A DNA stretch of 64,000 bases. Origin: Ceratodon purpureus (lineage: Eukaryota > Streptophyta > Bryopsida > Pseudoditrichales > Ditrichaceae). The notes under the pieces are model-generated. The model was not told the origin of the DNA, did no database searches, and saw only the letters and a list, made by a program, of their open reading frames with translations. This document shows positions 1 to 11,000 of the stretch, one piece after another; position 1 is the stretch's first letter; every line of letters starts with the position of its first letter. The DNA is taken from NCBI GenBank assembly GCA_014871385.1, contig CM026428.1, positions 8,575,571-8,639,570 on the forward strand, in the 5' to 3' direction. Position numbers and translations under genes: made by a program.

Positions 1-1785
1 ATGGCAGTCATTATCAAACGATGATTTAGAATTCTTAGGATTTGCGGTGATGAAAGCTCTGATGACTAACTGATTAGAGGGATCCCCCAACCGCCGAGTA
101 CGAGAATGTTCTAGTATCCATTCTTTCAAGTATCATACACTTATCACCTGAATCAAGAAGCGCTTGTTTTGAAGTTTGTTTGTTGCGTTGTATAAACATG
201 GGTTTTGCATGATATCTCATTTTGTGAGGGTTCTAGCTTAATACCATTGAAATTTTTCCCACTGGATGCGATCCGCGTCTATCCTTCTTGGAAGTGGCGT
301 CAGATAGTCGTGGACTATTCTTGCAACGAAGCTACTCTGATTTATATGGCTCGGTTGTGAGTATTATCAGGATTGTCTCTGATAGACGACAAATCTTAGA
401 GAAGCGGTGCTTAATGAGCAACAATTAAATCAGCAACACAAATGGCACAAATTTTGCAACCTTAACACTTCGAGCAGTGTAAATTTGAAATAACGTAAGA
501 GAAAACACCATATTTAGCCGTTATGAGACCATATTTAGCCGTTATGAGAAGTGGTTATCGGGTTTGAGAAATACTCCTAAGGATATCTTGAGAAATAATC
601 CTAAGGATATCCAATTGATCTACTTCAACGTGATGATGGATAGTGTCGGATTTAATTGAATTGGTAAAGTTCCCACTAATGGATGAAATTTCATCAATAC
701 TGGTCATTTTGGGTAGAGATCTATCTAAGATAGATGTGACATAGATAAAAAGGTTTGTGAGATTAACATTTTGGTGCTTGCATGTGCTCTCTTAGCTCAG
801 CAGAGGGGTGGTAGTCTTCAAATGTGGGTGAAAATATTAGCGGCCGATACATTTTTGACCTTACGTACCAGATGCCAATCTTGGCTCCATATATACTACT
901 TTGACATTATATGGACAAACACGATTATTATTAGACTAGCCAATCTTAATAACCCTTCAAAAGACACATATTAATACAACATCCATACACCAAATTCATT
1001 GAAACAAACCAAGATATAATACACCTCAAAGACTCAATACATAAAGAATTATATAATTACATTCATAACTAAGAAACTCCACCTATCCCAATCACGCTCC
1101 AAAGAAAATTCTCTTTCCACCTAAAAAACTAATTATTGAATCACTCCGATGCTTTCAAAATATAAATATATACTCACATCCACCCTCACTTATAAACATT
1201 TTCGCACCAGCAACAAGAATAAACATCAACACCAATTTTGAAACAATATAATAACTTGGAATGCATCAGCTCCTAACACGGCCCTATCAAACTTAGAAAG
1301 TCTAATAAACAATTCCTTAAAAACAAATACGGCAATCATAAATATGTAAGAAACTAAACTCACAGCAACCAAATCTACAAAATATATACAAATTCTATTG
1401 AACATTGAATACAAAATCATTTTTAATTATACACATGCGCTCACAAGATGTATCCAATAAAGAATGTTCTACAATCCTCGTAGAGGCTGTCTACTTATAC
1501 TCATATACAACAAATACACTTTTCTCATAAACATCACCAAAGTCTTCACACCCGCAAATATCTCATTGTACCTATAAATAATATGAATAATAACCATCCA
1601 TTATTACCATGGCTAATCATACACATATACATGCCCAACATGAAGAAGACATCCGCTTCATTCCTTACATCAAACTGCAATCACCAATCAAATCACAATA
1701 CATCCAAAGCACATATACATCCTATGTATTGACTTTAACCGGGATATTGCACTTGGTGGAAGAAAAAATGATAACATTAATACAC
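1..1785. other. AT-rich non-coding flank with two short tandem duplications
   Basis: I see no convincing gene here; the open frames are short and of random composition. Two local tandem duplications are visible. A block of about 21 bp containing CATATTTAGCCGTTATGAGA occurs twice near 507-548. A block of about 24 bp containing TGAGAAATA and CCTAAGGATATC occurs twice near 563-611. The stretch ends at the first base of the E1 3' LTR. Confidence 0.6.
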
Positions 1786-2588
1786 TGTGAAAGGAATATT
1801 TTTCTTACTCCTTCAAAAATGAATACTATCCTAAGCTCTCTAAAATCCTGCAAAAAATTCTGTACTGCCCCTGAAACTGCCCTGAAACTGTCCAAAATCC
1901 GGGTCCTAGATCTGAAACTGCCAACTTAGATCTACTCAAATCCTGATGGTATTTTCCTAGATCTGATACATTTTCTACTCTCCTTGGTCTGATCTACAAT
2001 ACCCACTCATTTAAACACCAGATCTACTGGACCCACCAGGTGAATCCACTAACCTGGTCCCTCAAGCACTCATAACTGCAATTTCAGACATTTACACCCA
2101 ATGTAATCAATTCCTTCCCTTTACTCACTGTAAATCCGTACATGATTCTGCTCCCTACTGATATCACTATCTGGACCCCCCAGGATCCTGAAAACTGCTC
2201 TAACAGCATCCTCCTACAATCCTACAACATGTCCTACACACAAACTACCATCTGAGAGCTCTGAACTGAGAGGGGAGAGAGAGAGAATGAGCTTCACAGC
2301 CCCCTCTCCCACAACCCCATCCAAAACCTAGCCGCCACCCCCAAAACCCTAACTGCCAACAGTTTTTCATCCGACCACCAGATTTCATCCAACCACCAGA
2401 TTTCATCCATCTGACAGTTTTCATCCATCTGGCAGTTTTCATCCAAAACAGGCAGTTTTCATCCAACAGAGTACTACAGGGCAGGACAGTAACTTAACAG
2501 TTTACTGCCCCCCCAGTAACTGCAGTTTTACTGCTCCCCTACAGTTTTACTGCCCCTCTATTCTACTACCTTAAATCCCCAGTTAACA
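1786..2588 (-). repeat. E1 3' LTR
   Basis: Matches 16304-17126 along its length with small indels, for example one fewer copy of an 18-bp CTGAAACTGCC-type repeat near 1870-1900. On the plus strand it starts TGTGAAAGG and ends GTTAACA. Near 2360-2465 it has an array of TTCATCC motifs interleaved with ACCAC/ACCAG. In sense orientation these lie early in the LTR, as expected for U3 enhancer repeats. Near 2475-2565 are repeated TTTTACTGCCCC blocks. Confidence 0.92.
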
Positions 2589-2617
2589 TTATCCCCCTTT
2601 TAGTCTGCATGCCCTCA
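2589..2617 (-). promoter_or_regulatory. E1 polypurine tract with conserved upstream module
   Basis: Immediately inside the 3' LTR the sense strand reads AAAAGGGGGATAA and then TGTTAAC, the LTR start. This is the position and composition of the plus-strand primer. About 16 nt upstream (sense) lies CTGAGGGCA, a spacing also found at internal copies in E1 and E3. Confidence 0.8.
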
Positions 2618-2724
2618 GATGCTCGGTTTTAAGTTTTATGGGGTTAACCAAAAAAAACTAAGGTATCAAAAAAAATCAAAAAGATAGTCCTACTGGTCCT
2701 ACCAGTAATCTGGCCACCTACTGT

Positions 2725-5287
2725 CTAGCCACTAACTGGTGCCGCCCCTCCTGCTGTTGATGCTGGTCCTCCTGGTGCTGCCTCTGGTCCTGGTGGTGCT
2801 GGTACTGGTGGTACAGCAGGAGCGGTACCTGCTGGTCCATCACCTGACTGAGATCCAATACCAGAAGTGGTCCCAAGGCCACTACTGGAAGCCCCTCCAT
2901 CATCCGCAAACTGCCCCCCATCAGGCATCTCCGGGTCCCCCTCATCCTGGTCATCCTCAGACCAGTACACAAAAGATGGGTAAGCCTCAGCAAACCTCAT
3001 CAAATACCGGAGTACCTGGCCTGGTCCTCTGAATAGGCCTGAATCTGGTCCAGTACCTGCTTCTTGGTGGTAGACAGCAGATGCCTGGTCAACCCCCTAG
3101 AAGCCTGAGTAGAACTGGTCTCAGCCAACTCCACCCTCTGCCTCAGCTGCTGGTTCTCCCTGGCCAGCCGATCAAAATCCTTGAACCTGGCACTGGTCCT
3201 GGCCTCCAACTCCAATCTCCGGGCCCTGACTGCTGCCTGGACCCCCTGATCCACCCAAGTCTGCTCTCCCTGTCCTGGTCCTCCTGGAGTACTACCAGCT
3301 GGTGCTGGGCCTGCTGCAGCTGGTCAGTCAACTGCTGGATCTGCTCCTCCTGGGCCTGTCTGGTGGTCAAAACAACACTTGGTAAGTCGGTCCAGACCTA
3401 TCCTCCTGCTCCTGAAACATCTGCACCCTAGATGGGCCAATGCCACCTGCAACTGCTGGACCAACTGGTCCACCTCCTTGGTGATATCCTCCTGGTCCTG
3501 GTGCTGCTCCTGAGCTTTGCTCCTGGGGCTGGTCCTGGTACTGGTCCTGAGGCTGGTCCTGGGGCTGGTCCTGGTACTGGTCCTGGTGCTGGCCCTCTGA
3601 AACTGGCTGCTCCTGGTGGGTGTCGCTACCAACACCAACTCTGACTACTGGAGATCAGTACTGGACTGCTTACCTGGCCCCTCATCCTCCTGCCATGATG
3701 TCCTCCGGATCCTCCTGGTGTTGTGACACACCTCTCCCCCTGCTCTAAGGATCTGGACTGGTCTCCTCCCGGTATCTGGGGTTGTTACCCATCCTCCCAG
3801 CCTCTTGAACCTGCCCGGCTGCTCTCCTGGTCCTGGTGATACTACAGCCTTCCTCTTGCCCTTCCTCTGCCCGGGTGAGATGAAGACTGGCGCTCCACTG
3901 AAGTGGCCTGGTCCTCCTCCTGCCTGGTCAGCTGAGTCTCAAACCCCTCTCCACTGGCCACATCTGGTGGTAGCAGTCCTGCTGGTCTGTCTGGTGTCAC
4001 ATCTGGTGGTCCGCACTGTCATCCTCCTCCTCACTGGAGCTCACCTGGGGGGCTGGATCCACATACTCCTCATCATCCGGGAACCAGTTTCGGAGCAGTG
4101 CATCCATCAACTCTGCCCCTTGATCTCTCTGGTCTGGCTGGTGGATCCGGATAAGTAGCCTCCTCAAGCTGGAAAGTATAAGGGGGGCCCAGTTGTGGTC
4201 TCCCTTCCTCACAAGCCTGGTACAAGTTCTCCAGCGCTCATTGCTGGCATACTGGAAGTCTTCTTCACACACATGATCTCCACCAGTGCCTTGACCCGCT
4301 CCTGGTACTGCTCATCAACCCCCTGATCTTGGTCCCATCAGTGGTGTGGTCTGCCCTGGTCAACCCAAACATGGTCATATACTTCTTCTCCAGGGTAGTG
4401 CCGCCCTTCGGAACTGGTGGTGTCCTGGTCCCCTCAATCCCCAAAGCCTGCTGTATGGTCCATGCTGTAATCTCCACTGGAATACCCCTCACTGTGGCCC
4501 GAATCGGCATGGAATACTCAATCTTCTCCCCCTTGGTGTACTGGAACCCCTCCACCAGGTCTGCTACCAGCTCTGTGCGTGGTGCTGGCCAGGTGTACTC
4601 ATAAAAAGACCCCAGACCCACCTGCTCTGCCCAGTCACTATCCTGAAGGTCTCTCCATCCCTGCCAATGCTTCAAGGGAAGAAAGGTGAGCTGAATGGCT
4701 CTGTCTACCTTCCTCTCAACTCTGGTCCTCCTAGGAACTCTGGCCATGGGGTTGGTGAACTTCCTCCTGGTGGTGTTTCCTGGTCCTGGTCCTGCTCCCC
4801 TGATGCTGGCCCTGGTCCCTGCTCCCCTGTGGGCCCTGGTCCCTGCTCCCCTGATGCTGGCCCTGGTCCCTGCCCTGTGTGGCCCTGGTCCCTGCTCCCC
4901 TGATGCTGGTCCTGGTCCCTGCTGTCCTGGTGCTGGTCCTGGTCCCTGCTGCCCTGGTGCTGGCCCTGGTCCCTGCTGCCCTGGTGCTGGCCCTGGTCCC
5001 TGCTGCCCTGGTGCTGGCTGGTCCCTGCCTGCTGGTCCTGGTCCCGGCTGCCCTGGTGCTGGTCCTGGTCCCGGCTGCCCTGGTGCTGGCCCTGGTCCCT
5101 GCTGCCCTGGTGCTGGCCCTGGTCCTGCTGTGTCGGCTGTGGAGGTTCCCTGCCCCTCCATCTGCTCTAGGTCCATCTCCTCCTGGTGGGGCGCTACCTC
5201 TGGTCCCTGCAGGTATGCTCTAAGATCCCCCCTTGATTGCTGGTCTCCTTCCCTGAATATACTTCTGCTGGTTACCTGGTCCTGCAC
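2725..5287 (-). pseudogene. E1 accessory ORF remnant (N-terminal domain, GPGPAPGQ repeats, coiled coil)
   Basis: Downstream of pol in the sense orientation, a decayed ORF runs in pieces through several frames: 5287-4265 (340 codons), 4272-3997, 3638-3430, 3370-3250, 3254-3000 and 3003-2725. The first piece has a GPGPAPGQ tandem repeat followed by a globular part containing DSDWAEQVGLGSFYEY, ELVADLVEGFQY and VRGIPVEITAW. The second has SLRRLLIRIH and WFPDDEE. The last pieces are Q/E/L-rich coiled coil such as EEQIQQLTDQLQQAQ and ENQQLRQRVELAE. The E3 ORFs at 39217-36594 match the same landmarks in the same order (DDDWAALTSLDVFY, VRGKPVEITAF, DLRRHLIYIH, WFPDREE, C-terminal coil), so this is one gene broken by frameshifts. 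It occupies the env position of a retrovirus but shows no signal peptide, membrane segment or other envelope feature. The globular part recalls accessory-ORF domains of plant Gypsy elements; function unknown. Confidence 0.7.
4770..5140. repeat. Minisatellite encoding GPGPAPGQ repeats
   Basis: About a dozen degenerate 30-bp units of the type CTGGTCCCTGCTGCCCTGG encode Gly-Pro-Ala-Gln repeats in the E1 accessory ORF. The unit is built from the CTGGTC/CTGGCC motif that pervades E1. Confidence 0.85.
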
Positions 5288-5329
5288 CCCTGGTTGCTGC
5301 CCCCCACCTGCCCCCTATCTCTTAGCTCA

Positions 5330-7390
5330 TTTCTATTCATTTTATTTTTTCTTTTGTTTTATATTTTTTGTTAGGTTCCCTTATGTTTTTCCTCTGGACC
5401 TCCTCTTCCGAGTTTTCCCCTTCCCCCCAGTCCCTGAAAGTTAGGACTGATGTTCCGCGTATTCCATCAACCTGGTCTCTGTCCCTGTTTTTCCCCCTGG
5501 CTTGCTCTCCTCTGCCCCTGCCTCTCTATCTTCTTGGTTATGGGCTGTTAAGGCCGCTCCTCTTCCCCTCTAACTGCCCCTGCCCTATCACCTTTATCCC
5601 TCCCTATGAGCTCAAAAGCTCTATTGGGTGAGTTTAGTGAAGGAAATACCTGCTGGTCGGCTTGTGGCTGTCCGGTTAGTCCACTGGCTTCCGCCGTGCT
5701 CCTTTCTCCCTCCAAACTGCTGGCTGTTGGTTCGTAGCTGCTGTCCTCCCTCCGAACAGTCCCTCACGCCAACCCCTATCTCCCTGCTCCCTTGTCTCCG
5801 ACCTCGGATCCCCAACACTCCCCGCCCACTGTAACCCTTGTGTCTGTACTGACCTGGTTCCGGTGTGTAGCGTCTTGCCCTAACTGTTGCTGCCCTCCGC
5901 CTAGAACTGATCGCCGAGCTCCTCCGCTTACCGACTGCTGGTGTGCTCCGCCGTCCTTCCTTTGCATGTCGCTCTGTGATCTCCGCCGATTGCCGCCTGG
6001 TCGTCTCGCTTCCTTCCTCCTGTCGGTCTGCAGCCTCCGTCAACTGCTGCCTAGCCGTGTCTCTTCCTTTGTGCTTCGGGTGTGCAGTCGCTGCTGATTG
6101 CTCTTGAGCCGCCCTGGTTGCCCTTCGATGACTAGCGGCACCTGCAGACCGGCACTCAATCTCTCCGCTCGCCGACTGGTGCTTGGTCGCCCCGCCAGAC
6201 TCCCACTGCTCGGCTGTGGCCGCTGTCGACTGTCGCCTAACTATCCTTCTTGCTTCTTGGTGTTCGGCTGCTCCCGTATCCTCCTCTTTCTCCCGAGCGC
6301 CACCCACCGCTGCCTCCTGCTGCTGAGCACCGCTCGCTGCTGACTGCCTCTCTCCTTCGCTGGCTGGTGCTCCTCCGGCGATAATCCACTGCGGTCCGCC
6401 ACCGCCTACCCTGCTTCGGGCGCCCTCTCTCTCCTCCGACTGCTGTAGGTGTTGGGTGTGGTGCGCGTGTCTGCCCTCAGCTAACCCCTGCCGCCCTAAA
6501 AAACTCCTGTCTCCCTCCACTGCCTGGCGTCGGCTGCTTGCTGTCGGCGCTGGCTACCGCCTCGTAACCCTTCTTCTCGGCCGTCTCGACTGCTTGGCTC
6601 CGCTTGTGGCTGGTGGCAATCCCAGCAGTCACCAATCGCCCTGCCTCCACGGCTCCCTTGGTCCTGCGGCGCTGCCTGCTGCTGCTCTCCGCTCTGCCTA
6701 CCTCCTTGCGTGGCGCCCTCCGCTCTCCAAGGCTCTCGCCCTCAGCTGCTACTGTAGCCCAACTCTACCTGAGAGCCCCGGCCCGACTCCCTTGGTGCTC
6801 CCCCGATTCCGACTTCAAAAAGACCTTGGTCTTGGGGCGAGCTGAGGAAGACCTCCCCCTGGCCGACTCCTTTGCTGCCCTTGTTCATCCCTCAGGGATG
6901 AACTGCCCTGGCCCGATGGATGAAACCCTGGCCTAACTGTAGGCTGTGTTGCGGTCTCTGGTCCATCCCTACTCCTTGGCAGTCGCTGCTGGCCCTTCCT
7001 ACTTCCCTATCTAACTGGTCCCAACTAACTTGGCTCCAGCTCCCTTCAGCTCCCGGCTTATATCTGTTCACCCTGCACAGCCAATACCTAAAACTGCTGT
7101 TTAGGGTTAGCCGCCTGTTTTCATCCACTGTGGATGAATCTGTTGACTGGATGAATTTTCTTCATCCTCTTCCTTTATTGGCCGCCCCCCTAGCTTGTAA
7201 ACATCGCCTCTGCCACGTGTCGCTCTTGGACTGGGATGACCTCCATTACTCCACATAGTACTGCTGGCTGCTTCCTTTCTTTCTCTTCTGCTCCTTTTTT
7301 GATTGCTTCCTCTTTTTCATTATTTTTTTATTTTTGATTATTTCCTCTTTTTTCTTATTTTTTCCACTAATTTCGCCCTCAGCCCCTTTG
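5330..7390. other. GC-rich island inside E1 of different composition, edged by T-rich tracts
   Basis: Between the accessory ORF and the pol end, about 5640-6850 is rich in CTCCGCC/GCCGCC and has far fewer CTGGTC motifs than the rest of E1. T-rich tracts flank it at about 5335-5375 and 7285-7370. A minus-strand open frame (6520-5621, 299 codons) is Ala/Arg/Glu/Gln-rich low complexity with no recognisable domain, so I do not call it a gene. Near 6885-7170 several TTCATCC/GGATGAA motifs like those of the E1 and E3 LTRs occur. Captured foreign DNA or an old nested insertion remnant would both fit. E3 holds an unrelated Ser/Pro-rich ORF in the equivalent place. Confidence 0.5.
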
Positions 7391-7439
7391 TCTACTTCCT
7401 GGTCCCTCTTCAATTTGCTCTGCTGCTGTGGGACTTCTT

Positions 7440-7690
7440 CCTGCCCCTCTTCATTTGTTCTGTCCTGGTCCTGTCTGGTCCTGTCTTGATGGTCTTGACG
7501 TCTGTCCTGGTCCTGTCTGGTCTTGTCTTGCTGGTCTTGTCTGGTCCTATCTTGCTGGTCTTGATGTCTGTTCTGGTCGTGTCTGGTCCTGTCTTGCTGG
7601 TCTTGTCGTTTGTCCTGGTCCCTGGTGTGTCTGATGTCCTGGTCCTGTGTTCCTGGTGTATGTCGCTGCCTGGTGCAGGTACTGTCCTGG
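7440..7690. repeat. CTGGTC-rich tandem tract at the pol 3' side
   Basis: CTGGTC occurs 12 times in 7461-7650 by my count, with phrases like CCTGTCTGGTCTTGTCTTG repeated. On the minus strand it gives a D/Q/R-rich open frame (7698-7246, 150 codons of the QDQQDRTRQDQ type). This is probably repeat expansion and not a defined protein domain. Confidence 0.75.
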
Positions 7691-7694
7691 TCAC

Positions 7695-8075
7695 TCAAAC
7701 TGGTCCCTTCCTGACCTGCTTGGTCACCCGAACTGGTCCACCCTGGCCTGCTTGCACACTATCCCCCTTTTGCTGTTCGACCAGTCCCTTGTTCGAATCA
7801 CCTGGTGTTACGGTAACAAGCTGGTCCTGGTCATAGAACCTGTAAGGCTTCAGCTTGTTGATGTTGACAATCACCGGGTCCGGCTCGAAATTCTGCACTG
7901 AAACCAAAAGAGCAGTGTTGTTAGGCAGCCTGTACTGGACCCTGTACGGTCCAAACCACCTGCTCTTGAATTTACCCACATGCTCCTTGTGCCCCTTGGG
8001 GTACCAGAGTACATAGTCCCCAATTTGAAATCCTTCCTCTTGTAATGCTGCTGGCTCCAGAGTGACCTGCTCCAC
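7695..8075 (-). pseudogene. E1 pol C-terminus in a shifted frame
   Basis: This frame carries the integrase tail: [22 protein letters not shown] (the GPY/F-type motif) and VNINKLKPYRFY. The main gag-pol frame loses homology at about 8030, right after QQHYKRKDF, and this frame picks it up. The E3 pol frame reads the same elements contiguously apart from stop codons. The simplest reading is a single-base indel near 8030 in this copy. Confidence 0.8.
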
Positions 8076-11000
8076 TGTCGGGTCCCTGCCTGCTCCTGTG
8101 CATCCTGTCTGGTGGTATCCATCTGCTCCAGGTCTGCTATCCTGGCCTGTAGTACTCTGGCTGGTGTATAATTAGTCTCCATACTGGTCCTCCTGGTCGG
8201 AACTAAGTATTCCGTGGGCATCAATGGATGGAGCCCATACACCAGTTGAAATGGTGTATACCCGGTGGTCACCTTGAAAGCAGTCCTGTAGGAAAACAAC
8301 ACTGTAGGCAGGTGTTCATCCCAATCTGTCCTCTTCTCATTGACCAGTTTGCTGAGCAGTTGGCCAATTACCTTGTTGGTCGACTCTGCCTGGCCATTAC
8401 CCTGGGGGTAGTAGGTCGTAGAAGTCCGGTGCTGGAGCAGAAAATGCTCCACCAGGTGCTCAATTGCCTCATTGATGAAATGAGAGCCCTGGTCACTGAC
8501 CAGTGTCAATGGACACCCGTACCTGGTGAGTATCTGCTCATACAGGAACTTAGCAGTTACTGCTGCCGAATTTGTCCTTAACGCCCGGGCCTCCACCCAC
8601 TTGGTAGCATAATCTGTAGCCACCAGTATGTACCTGTTACCTGACCGGGCAGCCATAGGCTTGACTGGTCCTATAAAATCCAGCCCCCATTTCATGAATG
8701 GCTCTGCTGGCATACTGGTCACTAGGGTGGCCAGTCCAGTATTCGCCATGCCTCCAACCCGTTGACACCGGTCACAGGCCTTACAGTACTCAGAAACATC
8801 TCTGTGGACTGCTGGCCACCAGTACCCGGCATCCAGTATTTTCCTGGTGGTTATCTCCTGTGAAAAGTGACCACCAGCCGCTCCATAATGCATCTCCTTC
8901 ATCACTGTTTCGGCCTCGACCGGGTCCAGTACCCTCCTGAGGACCAGATCCTGGCCCCTCTTGTGCAGTACCCCCCGGATCCGGGTGTATGGCAGTGCCT
9001 TGAGGACCAGTTTCCGCTGCTCCTCCCTGGTCAGATCCTGCCGTACAACACCAGTTTTAAGGTAAGAATTGACATCCTCTAACCATTCCGGCTTCACATA
9101 AAACAAACTGGCATCACTGGTCTGGTCCTCAACACCAGTTGCTGGTTCTCCATTGGGCAGTCTGGACAGTGCATCTGCTACTCCATGGTTCTTCCCTGGC
9201 TTATACACCACAGTGAACTCAAACTCCTGAAACAGCAGCAGCCACCTCGCAATCCTGCCCGATACCTGCGGTTTGTTGACCAGATACACCAGTGCCATAT
9301 GGTCAACATAAAAAACAAACTTATTGCCCAGCAAATAATGTCTATACTTGTTCAGAGCATAAACCATAGCTAAGGCCTCTCTTTCAGTAGTACTGTAATT
9401 TTTCTCAGCAGAATTCAAAAGTCTGCTGGCATAAGAAATCGGCTGGTCACACTTCCCTGTTGGGTTCTGGGCCAGCATCACCACGACTGCAATGTTCGAG
9501 GCATCAGTATGCACATGAAACTCCAGGTCCCATCTGGGGGCAATCAGGATCGGTGCATTCTGGTACTGCTCCTTGATCTTCAACCAGGCCTGCTCACACT
9601 GGTGGGACCAGATAAAGTCCTCAGTCTTCCTCATCAGTCTGGTGATGGGCTCCATGATCTGGGCATAGGCCTTGATGTAACACCTGTTAAACTGGGCAAA
9701 ACCGTTAAAAACCTGGATATCAACCGGTTTCTGGGGTCTAGGCATTTTTTCAATGGCCTCAATTTTCTTGGGGTCCGGAAACTTACCTTCCTGGGACACA
9801 ATATGGCCCAGGATGATACCAGAAAACACCAGTAAAGCACATTTTTCCGGGTTGAGGCTTATGCCATACTCCCGACATTTCTGGAAACACTGCCTCAACT
9901 TGACCAGATGACTGATTATGTCACTGTAAACACTGAAATCATCCAAAAACAGTTTCATGAATTCACCAATAAAATCACGAAAAGCACGGTTTACTGCCCT
10001 CTGGTAGGTTGGTGGAGCATTCTTTAGCCCGAATGGCATCACCACCCAGACAAAGGCCCCCCAGTCAGTCACAAAGGCAGTCTTGTACCGGTCCTCTGGT
10101 GCTATCTGAATCTGGTGGTACCCGGAGTACCCGTCCAGAAATGAATACTGCTCATGTCCTGCCACAGAATCCAACACCTCCTCAGTAAATGGCAGTGGGT
10201 AAGGATCCTTTTTAGTAGCAGCATTCAACTTTCGAAAATCAATGCAAATTCTCAATTTTCCATTTTTCTTAGGCACAATAACAATGGGTGATAACCAGGT
10301 GGCATCCTCCACTGGTGCTATGAACCCGGCCTGGAGCAGTTTGTCCAGATCCTGCTTCACAATACTGGCGTAGTTCGGATTCATCCGATATCTGGCCTGG
10401 TGTGCTGGTGGTATGTCCTTCTCCAGCTCTATCCTGTGCTGTGCAATCGATGGCGGGATACCCTTCAGGTCCTTGTAGGTCCAGGCAAACACATCCTTGT
10501 ATTCCCTGAACAGGGCCTCTGCTTCCCGGGCCTGCTCTGGACTGATATGGGCATTAATTCGCACATACTGGGGATCCTCCTCTGTCCCCAGATTCATCTT
10601 CCTTAACTGCTCCGACTCCGGTAGGGTCGAGGCAGCGATCTTCAATTTCAACACCTTCTCCCTGGCTGGTGTCTCATCTACCTCAATATCCCCCTCCTCA
10701 AAGGTGTAGAACTGGTCTGGATAGGCTCGACCTGGTCCCCCCTCCTGGTGCTCTGACTGGTCCTGGCTCTGGTCCTGGTCCTTGGACTGGTCCTTCTTTT
10801 GGCTCTGGGCCTTGCACTGGTCCTGGTCCTGGTCGTGCGCCTTAGACTGATCCTGATCCTTGGACCTGGCCTTGAACTGGTCCCTCTTCTGGTCCTTTAC
10901 TTTTAACTGGTCCTGATCTTGATCCTTGGGCTTGAACTGGTCCCGATCCTGGTGTTGGGGCTTGTACTGGTCCTGCCCCTGGTCCTTTAACTTAGACTGG

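Noticed and set aside
4695-5444. Plus-strand ORF of 249 codons in E1
   Set aside because: Antisense shadow of the CTGGTCC minisatellite; no start context or domain, and opposite to all element genes.
5621-6520. 299-codon ORF in E1 as a real gene
   Set aside because: Ala/Arg/Gln low complexity, no homologous frame in E3 and a compositionally foreign setting; coding status unsupported.
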